Virus record (IMG/VR): IMGVR_UViG_3300048032_000088
Location: 1 to 20,835 of that record
From: a virus
DNA: 20,835 nt
Reading direction: 5' to 3' (one strand)
Below the pieces are notes generated by a model. The model was not told the origin of the DNA. It worked only from the letters and a program-made list of their open reading frames with translations, and ran no database searches. The position numbers and the translations under genes are program-made. How positions within the stretch are numbered: the first letter of the stretch is position 1; each line of letters opens with the position of its first letter. Shown in pieces: positions 12,656 through 19,752 of the stretch.

Positions 12656-14129
12656 CTTTTCTCTTCTAGCTAAAATCGGAGTCGATACTAAGGCCTTTTC
12701 GAGAGGACTTAAAGGAGCGCAAGGCAGGATAAAAGCGTTCTCTAGTTCCGCGATAGGACAGTTCGCTAAAGTCGGAGCAGCGTTCGCAGGTATAGGACTA
12801 ATTAAGTCGATAGGATCTTTAGGCGTAGCTGCAGCGGAAACTGCTTCGAAGTTTAAAGCTGTATTCGGTCCAGCTACGGCTTCGATGAATAAGGAGATCG
12901 AGAAGCTAAGACAGACGATTCCTAGCACGAAAGCGGAGATGCAGGACGCTCTCTCTACGTTCGCTTCTATGGCTAAAGCGTTCGGACTAAACGAAAAGGC
13001 CGCTTCTATGTTCTCCGTAGAGATGGTTAAAGTCGCGGGCGATATAGCTAGCTTTCATAATCTTCCTATCGAGGAGACTTTTACTAAGATACGGAGCGCG
13101 ATAAGCGGAGAGTTCGAGCCGATGAAGCAGCTCGGTATTGTTATTAACGAAGCTCGACTAAAGCAGGAGGCGCTTAATCTAGGAATCTTCGACGGAGTAG
13201 GACAGATGAACGCAGCTCAGAAGGCTCTAGCTGTTCAGTCTATAATGATTCGAGATCTAGGAGACGCTAACGGAGACGCGGCATCTACTGCGAATAGCAC
13301 AGCTAATCAAATTAAGTTTTTAAAGAAAGAGTTAGCGGAGACTGGAACGCAGATCGGCACAACGCTTCTTCCTGCTATCGCTACTCTAACGTCCGCGCTT
13401 TCTACTATGCTTACTAAGATAGTAGAAGGAACGGAGGGCCTAGGAGAATTTATAGGACGAGTCGCTTTTATGGGCGGTATGTCCGATATAGAGTTTCAGG
13501 CTAAGATGGATCTTCAAGCTGAAGGCGCTTTCGAAGGACTAAAAGGCAGGGGAGGAGCGAAGAAAATAAAAGCGATGATTCAGGAGCGCGTAAAAGAGAT
13601 CGAAGCCGAGAAGGCAGCGCGGAAGAAAGCTGAAGAAGATCGGAAGGCAGCTAGAGAGAAAGAGATAAAGGAGTCTGATGATCTAGGAGCAACTCTAGGG
13701 GAACAGATTAAAACGGAGACAGATCCTATAAGGGCACAAGCTCTAAAGGATAGACTCGCTGCGTATCAGGAACTAATTAAAGCGGCAGGAGATCTAGAGG
13801 GGATTGAGGCTTCTACGACTGAAAAAATTAAGGAAGGAGATGAAGCTAAAAAAGATGGGGTAGATAAAGAAGAAGAAGAGATAGCTAAAAGTTCTTTAAC
13901 TGGTCACGACTTAAGGAAGGCCGGAAATATAGCGGGCAAGAAAGAAGGAATTAGATTTGAGAAATTTGGAAACGGAGGATTTCAGGAGTTTATAAACGGA
14001 AGGAAGGGGAGGATTTTAACCGAAGAACAAATGCAAGTTAATTTACAAAAACAGATTGATAAGGATCCTACAGAATCTCTACTCGAAAAAATTAACTCTA
14101 CCCTAGAGGGCAAATTCGTATCACAATAG
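12648..14129 (+). CDS. Tape measure protein
   Basis: 493 residues. The start resembles many tape measures: LLAKIGVDTKAFSRGLKGAQ (6-25), a hydrophobic stretch about 36-66 (KVGAAFAGIGLIKSIGSLGV), then SIPST-like motif region (LRQTIPSTKAEMQDALSTFA, 87-106) and GEFEPMKQLGIVINEARLKQ (156-175). A charged coiled coil covers about 305-350. The family sets tail length at about 0.15 nm per residue, which would mean a tail near 75 nm. No lysozyme or peptidase domain is visible. From about 13800 the bases become AT-rich with GAT, GGG, AAA and TTT codons, unlike the first 380 residues, so the C-terminal 110 residues may be recently exchanged. Confidence 0.85.
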   Translation: MANFSLLAKIGVDTKAFSRGLKGAQGRIKAFSSSAIGQFAKVGAAFAGIGLIKSIGSLGVAAAETASKFKAVFGPATASMNKEIEKLRQTIPSTKAEMQDALSTFASMAKAFGLNEKAASMFSVEMVKVAGDIASFHNLPIEETFTKIRSAISGEFEPMKQLGIVINEARLKQEALNLGIFDGVGQMNAAQKALAVQSIMIRDLGDANGDAASTANSTANQIKFLKKELAETGTQIGTTLLPAIATLTSALSTMLTKIVEGTEGLGEFIGRVAFMGGMSDIEFQAKMDLQAEGAFEGLKGRGGAKKIKAMIQERVKEIEAEKAARKKAEEDRKAAREKEIKESDDLGATLGEQIKTETDPIRAQALKDRLAAYQELIKAAGDLEGIEASTTEKIKEGDEAKKDGVDKEEEEIAKSSLTGHDLRKAGNIAGKKEGIRFEKFGNGGFQEFINGRKGRILTEEQMQVNLQKQIDKDPTESLLEKINSTLEGKFVSQ

Positions 14130-14132
14130 ACC

Positions 14133-14849
14133 ATGGCTAGAATCGACGACGTTCCATCTTCTTTAACGGCTAGGATAACTCTAGACGATACTGCTAAATT
14201 CTTTATTAAAGATCCGCAGATCCCAGGCTCTTATGTAGTCGTAGAGAAACAGGTTCAGAATAAAGGAGTCTACACTCCTACTGATATCGGAACTCCTCAT
14301 CCGACTAAGATTACTTACTTCTTATACGAAGAATCAGTTAGAGATATAGGAAACGGACTCTTCGAGATCGAATCTAAATATGCTATCGTTCCTCCTACTT
14401 GGCATTCTTTCGAAGCGCAAAGCGTTCCTTTTACTAAGTTCGTCGGAGTTACAGTTACAGGATCTGGACCAATCGTAATATCTACTTCTAGTCGTTTTGG
14501 TTGGTTGAATCTACAAGGTATAGAAGACGTTAGAAACTTCGATGAGAATGTCTTCGCTTCTACGGAACAGAAGTCTGGTTCTATAAATTGCGTAGTCAGA
14601 GTTAAACATGAATATGCCTCCGCGACTCTAGCACAAATACAGGCAGGAACTCTAGTCCCTTTTACTATCGAGACTGCAGGATATGAGGAGAACCCTCTTA
14701 ACGGAACCGTAGGAAATATCGACGACAATTTACCTTTTACTTTTACTACTAGCTCGCCCTCTAATCCGATTAAGTTCGAAGCAGGTAAGTATGTCGGTAA
14801 CATTTACTATAATAAGACTTACGAAATAGTTAGCACGTTTACTATATGA
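14133..14849 (+). CDS. Baseplate-side tail protein of unknown function
   Basis: 238 residues, beta-rich, no signal peptide or membrane segment. It begins MARIDDVPSSLTARITLDDT and has a central part with YAIVPPTWHSFEAQSVPFTK (83-102), then VGVTVTGSGPIVISTSSRFG and a C-terminal block rich in Thr, Asn and aromatic residues. It follows the tape measure directly, where distal tail or hub proteins lie, and overlaps the next gene by 4 bases (ATGA). I do not recognise the family, and no hydrolase motif is visible. A structural role in the tail tip is the simplest reading. Confidence 0.65.
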   Translation: MARIDDVPSSLTARITLDDTAKFFIKDPQIPGSYVVVEKQVQNKGVYTPTDIGTPHPTKITYFLYEESVRDIGNGLFEIESKYAIVPPTWHSFEAQSVPFTKFVGVTVTGSGPIVISTSSRFGWLNLQGIEDVRNFDENVFASTEQKSGSINCVVRVKHEYASATLAQIQAGTLVPFTIETAGYEENPLNGTVGNIDDNLPFTFTTSSPSNPIKFEAGKYVGNIYYNKTYEIVSTFTI

Positions 14850-15424
14850 TCGAGAGACTTACTAAAAACGAAGCTCCTTCTCTACTCGATACGGATAAAG
14901 CGAACGAGCTTATCGACGCCGTAAACGGACTCTTTAATTCTAAGGGAGCTGGGGGAATCTCCGTAAGACAGAACGGAGACGGATCTCTTCTTATAGCTCC
15001 AGGCAAAGGAGACGATCTACTACTTAAATATAATCCGTTCGAAGTTATTAGCGTCGATAGTTCGGACGTAATAATTAACCCTGGGTTAGTAAACGGAGTC
15101 CTTCCTTCTAGCGTAACAGTATCGAACGGAAGCGGAACTAGCTATATCTGTCTAGATATCGATGCGGACGAGGACGGAATAACATCTGTCGATCTAGTTC
15201 GAGAGTCGTCCGCTCCTGACGGAATACCATTCGAGGAGAACGGAGTTAGCACTCGATTCAAATATCCTATAGCTATAGTAGGAGAGACGGAGGTTATAAG
15301 TCAGCTAGCAACCAGTAACTTATTCTTTACTGTTAATATCGCTTTCGAGCAACCCAAGGAATCTATAACGATCGGAGAGTATCCTAACGACATTTACTAT
15401 ACGTGGATTCAAACAGTAGGATGA
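14846..15424 (+). CDS. Tail tip protein of unknown function
   Basis: 192 residues. The N-terminal helix LTKNEAPSLLDTDKANELID (5-24) followed by AVNGLFN is a pattern I recall at the head of many phage baseplate or fibre-adaptor proteins, where it is followed by a beta-rich body. The rest is beta-rich with Asp/Gly turns (LDIDADEDGI near 102-111 and similar) and ends in NDIYYTWIQTVG. It starts within the stop of the previous gene (ATGA overlap) and is followed after 4 bases by the fibre-like gene. A role as adaptor between tail tip and fibre is inferred from place and the N-terminal pattern only. Confidence 0.6.
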   Translation: MIERLTKNEAPSLLDTDKANELIDAVNGLFNSKGAGGISVRQNGDGSLLIAPGKGDDLLLKYNPFEVISVDSSDVIINPGLVNGVLPSSVTVSNGSGTSYICLDIDADEDGITSVDLVRESSAPDGIPFEENGVSTRFKYPIAIVGETEVISQLATSNLFFTVNIAFEQPKESITIGEYPNDIYYTWIQTVG

Positions 15425-15428
15425 GGAC

Positions 15429-17741
15429 ATGGCTTTTACTCACGACATTCCTTATGGGACTCGAAACTACGCTGTAGGTTATAGTTTATATACAAACACG
15501 AATCAAATTGCGGGAGATACATTCAGTTCGGTTGAAACTCAAAGTGGATCTGGATCTACGTCTTCTTATACCACTGAATCGACCAGAGTAGATTCTTTTG
15601 ATGCTAGCAGTAAAAACTTCGTTAGCGATAGCTACTCTAATAGTTCTGAAGGCGATAATTTCACTCAAACTTTCACACGAAGTGGAATAGAGAATTTTTC
15701 TAGAACTGCAACGGATGGAAATTCTGGTCGAACTCAAACTGCGTCTAACGGCGGAGCAACCCAAGGCTATACCAATCTAGAAAGCACTTTATATGATAGC
15801 ACTCAAAGGGTTATATCTTATACTTCTACAAACTCAAATAGCGGTGAAAATAACTTAGGTAGTGGGTCTGGTTCTTCTCTATTTTCATCTATTAGTAATA
15901 GAGTAGATTCAAATTCCTACAATGCGACATCTGGCATAACTCAATATAGGGTAGCTGGATATACTGTAACTAGAACTAGCACAGATGATGATGGTAATAC
16001 TGCGAGGTATGTAACTACCGGAAGTGGCGAAACTAGTTATACTACATCGACAGCTTTTTCAGGAACAAAGTCACCAGTTACTAACAGACAAGCGACTTCT
16101 ATAGATACGACTGTTCTACAATTCGAACGGCTAATATTAGGAACTCAGACTACATCTACCCAAGCTACTTATTCTATTTTATCTTCGAATCTATTAACTA
16201 CTCAAAGTAGCTCCTATACTTTTAGGACTACTAGTGTTACTTATGGTTCCGTAGATGACTTAACTCTGGAGACGTTCATAAAGGAAACTATTACTTTTAA
16301 TAATTATACAGATGCTACATATAAAGTTCTCACAGTTAGCGGAGGAGGCTTCTTCGTAACAGGTTCAGATATTCTAGGAAATGGCGTATTAATAAATCCA
16401 GAGTCTACTTCTGTCGTAACTGAATCGAGAGCTTTCTCTACTAATTTTAATACTTACGTTCAGTCTAATAATGCTGGGATAGAAAATACCTTAACTACGA
16501 CCAAGTCTAGAGGATCTTTGGTTACTTCTACGATAACATCGATATTCTTTACTAATTCTACGGACACTAAATTAACTCATAGATTCACGACTACTAATTC
16601 TACTTTAGACTTCGGTGAAAGCGTAGATACAATAAAATCTTTTTATACGACTACATATCAAGTAGGATTCGAATCGGTTGGAAGTATTACTCGAAGGGCG
16701 TTTTCTAGTACAACTACATCTTCAACAGGCAAATCGACCTTTATAGCTCCCAACGTAGCGACAGTAGACGTAACAGTAACTAAGCCTGTTATGGCAGACG
16801 GATCGTTCAGCACCTTTCAGGATGTTGAAAGGGTTCAGAGCTTTATCTCCAATGCTACTATAACTTATAATTTAGGAAACTCTCGGACATACTCGAATTA
16901 TTTTAATCAAATAACTAGAGGGCTATTGCAGGGATCCGTTGCCTCTTCTACTAGAACAGGTGGAGCGGATAGTCAGCCTAATATACGAACTACTATCGCT
17001 ACTATCGATAAGGGATTACAGGGAGGAATACAGTATGAGACATCTAGCGATATATCAGGAGCTGTAAGAAGCTCTAGAGCGATAACAATAGCGGACGAGC
17101 TAATTACTACCAATACTGCTAGTTCTACTCATATAACTGTTAATAGCGCAGAGTCGCAGAGCTATACGAATAGCGCAGGATTCCCATTGGATCTAGACGT
17201 AAGCTTGAATCGATATATGTCTTTCTTCCCAGGCGGAAGATACGGAAGTATCTTTACTCAGTTCGAGTCTATGCCTTATCATTTAAGCTTAGAAGAAGGA
17301 GGTGAGTCTATAATTCAATTTACTACTACTGGTAAGTATTCCACGGGTGATACTGAATCTAGAGCTACTCAGTCTTTCTCTAGCGCATTAAAAGGGATAG
17401 TAGAAGTTCAACTAGGTAATGCGTTTCCTAACGGAACTGGAGTAAGAATACTATCTACAAATGGGAATGGCTTCTCCTCTAGTCAAGCTATCCATGGTGG
17501 AGCTAAATTTACCGATGCTGAGGGGATATACGTTTATAGTGGATATACCCCCATTCAAAGTATCTACGCCTTTGGCTCTAACGGATCTTCGCTTATTAGC
17601 CAAGGCTCGACAGCTTTCGATAATTCTTTTTCCTATGGGACTATAACTCTGCCAGCCAACTCTATGATTTTCGTTCCTAATACTACTGTCCTAGTAGCAG
17701 ATAGCATAAACAGTTTAAATACTTTCGATCATTCTCCTTAA
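15429..17741 (+). CDS. Large Ser/Thr-rich fibre-like protein
   Basis: 770 residues, extremely rich in Ser, Thr, Asn and Gly, with Tyr and Phe spaced along it. I find no Cys and no Trp. Short strand-like runs with S/T-rich turns repeat irregularly up to about residue 600, as in beta-solenoid or trimeric fibre shafts; about 600-770 is less biased (FPLDLDVSLNRYMSFFPGGR and on), a possible tip or capsid-binding domain. GAGG at 15422-15426 gives a weak ribosome site. Codons (AAT, GGT, ACA, GAA) depart from the phage's usual habit and it holds the window's only GTAC site and one of four CCGG sites, signs of recent exchange. Place after the tail tip and before sugar genes fits a host-binding fibre; it is also an obvious candidate for O-glycosylation. 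Confidence 0.6.
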   Translation: MAFTHDIPYGTRNYAVGYSLYTNTNQIAGDTFSSVETQSGSGSTSSYTTESTRVDSFDASSKNFVSDSYSNSSEGDNFTQTFTRSGIENFSRTATDGNSGRTQTASNGGATQGYTNLESTLYDSTQRVISYTSTNSNSGENNLGSGSGSSLFSSISNRVDSNSYNATSGITQYRVAGYTVTRTSTDDDGNTARYVTTGSGETSYTTSTAFSGTKSPVTNRQATSIDTTVLQFERLILGTQTTSTQATYSILSSNLLTTQSSSYTFRTTSVTYGSVDDLTLETFIKETITFNNYTDATYKVLTVSGGGFFVTGSDILGNGVLINPESTSVVTESRAFSTNFNTYVQSNNAGIENTLTTTKSRGSLVTSTITSIFFTNSTDTKLTHRFTTTNSTLDFGESVDTIKSFYTTTYQVGFESVGSITRRAFSSTTTSSTGKSTFIAPNVATVDVTVTKPVMADGSFSTFQDVERVQSFISNATITYNLGNSRTYSNYFNQITRGLLQGSVASSTRTGGADSQPNIRTTIATIDKGLQGGIQYETSSDISGAVRSSRAITIADELITTNTASSTHITVNSAESQSYTNSAGFPLDLDVSLNRYMSFFPGGRYGSIFTQFESMPYHLSLEEGGESIIQFTTTGKYSTGDTESRATQSFSSALKGIVEVQLGNAFPNGTGVRILSTNGNGFSSSQAIHGGAKFTDAEGIYVYSGYTPIQSIYAFGSNGSSLISQGSTAFDNSFSYGTITLPANSMIFVPNTTVLVADSINSLNTFDHSP

Positions 17742-18748
17742 TGAAAATAGCCACAGTAATCGTCGCGACTAAATCCTATATCGATCCTCTAGAGGTATGC
17801 CTAAGGAGAGTTAAGTGCGCTATGGATTACGCTTCGAAAGATATAGAGCATAGACTTATAGTCGTTACGGATAACGAGAGTAAGAAGAAGCTAGAGAATA
17901 TAACGGAAGGATTCGAGAGAGATATATTATCTATCGATCTAGAGGAGAGCGGAGAACACTATAAGAAGGATAGACAGATCCTTATCGCTACTCTTCAGTC
18001 CGTAGGATTCGATCGCGCTCGTAACTGGGGATGCGATCTTCTCTGGAGTGTAGAAGCGGACGTTCTAGTTCCGCATAACGCTCTATCCGTATCTCTAGAT
18101 ATGCTTAGATTCGATAACGGATACTACGACGTAGCCTTCGTTACTTATCCTTCTCAAGGCGGAGGAAGCTTCCTAGGAGGATACGGAAGCTATACGCATC
18201 CTATCGCGGAGGACTTTCTACCAGAGGAGAGAACTCTTCCTAGTAAGCTAAAGATATTACTAGAGTCCTGCGAAGAGAGACTAAAGAATAAGGATATATC
18301 GACAGAGTCCTTCGAGAAGGAGAATAAGAGAATGTCTCGTATCTACGATAGAATTAAGAAGTGTCCTCCTAGCGGAAACGTCTTCGAGCTAAACGCTAAG
18401 AAGTGGAGACGTAGAGGCTGGCTAGATAATAGCCATGTCGGAACGGGTAGAGGAGCAGTAATCGAGACGGACTGGACTGGCTTAGGTTGCACTCTAATGA
18501 GTTACAAAGCTGCATCTCTAGCTCACTTCGACGGATACGACGGAGGAGGAACTCAGGATCTATATCTTAACTGGAGGAAGTGGCACCCAGAAGGATTACG
18601 CTTCTGCTGTATAACCCACACGGTCTGCGACCACGTAGTAAGAGACGATAAGGAAGGGCTCGTAGTTCTAAAGAGTTACCACGAAACAGAAGGAGAAGCT
18701 AGAGGACATCTAAGATTTAGGAGAGCCCCTTTTCACAAATTTATATGA
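17741..18748 (+). CDS. GT-A-like glycosyltransferase
   Basis: 335 residues. The N-terminus is a Rossmann-type start, MKIATVIVATKSYIDPLEVC, with a strand, loop and helix like nucleotide-sugar GT-A enzymes. SVEADVLVP (103-111) provides an acidic E-x-D pair at the place of the DxD metal and nucleotide site. Later YGSYTHPIAEDF, DWTGLGCTLMSYKA and GGTQDLYLNWRKW resemble the acceptor side of GT2-like enzymes, including an acidic residue that could act as base. It has no membrane segment, so it works in the cytoplasm. Its ATG shares one base with the previous stop, and the next gene overlaps by 4 bases. With the dehydratase-like neighbour it forms a sugar-attachment pair. The substrate and acceptor are unknown. 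Confidence 0.65.
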   Translation: MKIATVIVATKSYIDPLEVCLRRVKCAMDYASKDIEHRLIVVTDNESKKKLENITEGFERDILSIDLEESGEHYKKDRQILIATLQSVGFDRARNWGCDLLWSVEADVLVPHNALSVSLDMLRFDNGYYDVAFVTYPSQGGGSFLGGYGSYTHPIAEDFLPEERTLPSKLKILLESCEERLKNKDISTESFEKENKRMSRIYDRIKKCPPSGNVFELNAKKWRRRGWLDNSHVGTGRGAVIETDWTGLGCTLMSYKAASLAHFDGYDGGGTQDLYLNWRKWHPEGLRFCCITHTVCDHVVRDDKEGLVVLKSYHETEGEARGHLRFRRAPFHKFI

Positions 18749-19731
18749 AGACACTATTAGTAACAGGAAGCGCAGGATTCGTCGGATCTCATACAGTAGA
18801 TTGGGCTATTAAGAATACGGACTGGAAGATAATCGGACTCGATTCTTTTCGTCACATGGGAGACGCGGAGCGAGTATCCGAAGATCCTCGATACTCGATG
18901 ATCTGCCACGATCTTAACTCTCCTATCTCGAAGAGAACTAAGTCTAGAATAGGAGACGTAGATTATATTATTAACTGCGCGTCTATCTCGCACGTCGATA
19001 CTTCGATCGAAGATCCTATCTACGTCTGGGAGTCTAATACTCGACTTATGGGAAACATCTTAGAGTTCGCTCGCGAGCTTCCTAGTCTAGAAAAGTTTAT
19101 TCACTGCTCGACGGACGAAGTATTCGGATCTGCTTACGGAGATCACTGCCACCACGAGTGGGACGTTATCGCTCCTTCTAATCCTTACGCTGCGTCTAAA
19201 GCCGCGCAGGACGCTCTAGCTTTCGCTTACTGGAGGACTTACGGAACTCCGATCGCGATAACGCACTGTATGAATATGATCGGAACGAAGCAAGATCCTG
19301 AGAAGTATCTTCCGAAGATCGTATCTCGCGTGCATAAAGGAGAGAGCGTTACGGTCCACGGGCAACCAGATAAAGTAGGATCGAGGATGTATATCGACTG
19401 CCGTAATCTAGCGGACGCTTGGTTATTCATGTTAAAGGAAGTCGATTTCGCTAAATACGGAGAGAAGTATAGTCGAATGACTAAATTCAATATAGCAGGA
19501 CTAGAGGAGATAACGAATCTAGAACTAGCTAAGAAGATCGCAGATAGGATGAATAAGGATTTAATATACGAGTTCGTAGACTTTCACAGGACTAGAGCAG
19601 GACACGATCTTCGATACGCTCTAGATAGTAGTAAGATCTACGAAGCAGGATGGCGTCCTCCTATCGAGCTAGAACAGACTTTCGACGAAGTAATCGGACA
19701 CGTTAGAGACCACGAAGAGTGGCAGGAATAA
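18745..19731 (+). CDS. dTDP-glucose 4,6-dehydratase-like NAD-dependent enzyme
   Basis: 328 residues, the normal length for extended short-chain dehydrogenases. The NAD-binding motif GSAGFVG lies at 8-14, the catalytic Thr-Asp-Glu of RmlB-type dehydratases in STDEVFG (122-128), and the Tyr-Lys pair in NPYAASK (Y148, K152). RAGHDLRYALD (284-294) is the C-terminal substrate-binding signature of RmlB-type proteins. The TDE triad, rather than a plain Ser, argues for a 4,6-dehydratase acting on a nucleotide sugar and making a 4-keto-6-deoxy sugar. It overlaps the glycosyltransferase by 4 bases, so the two are co-translated and probably work in one pathway. The exact nucleotide carrier (dTDP, CDP or GDP) cannot be read from the sequence. 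Confidence 0.82.
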   Translation: MKTLLVTGSAGFVGSHTVDWAIKNTDWKIIGLDSFRHMGDAERVSEDPRYSMICHDLNSPISKRTKSRIGDVDYIINCASISHVDTSIEDPIYVWESNTRLMGNILEFARELPSLEKFIHCSTDEVFGSAYGDHCHHEWDVIAPSNPYAASKAAQDALAFAYWRTYGTPIAITHCMNMIGTKQDPEKYLPKIVSRVHKGESVTVHGQPDKVGSRMYIDCRNLADAWLFMLKEVDFAKYGEKYSRMTKFNIAGLEEITNLELAKKIADRMNKDLIYEFVDFHRTRAGHDLRYALDSSKIYEAGWRPPIELEQTFDEVIGHVRDHEEWQE

Positions 19732-19737
19732 TTGACA
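19732..19737 (+). promoter_or_regulatory. AATTGACA start-associated motif before fibre gene 2
   Basis: TTGACA directly follows the stop codon of the dehydratase gene and lies 21 bases before the ATG at 19753. A T-rich stretch (CTTTTTAA) fills the space before the ATG, with no Shine-Dalgarno sequence. Confidence 0.5.
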
Positions 19738-19752
19738 CGGAGATCTTTTTAA

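Noticed and set aside
14315-14803. 162-residue open frame on the - strand
   Set aside because: It lies wholly inside the tail gene at 14133-14849, has no domain and no start signal, and every other gene is on the + strand.
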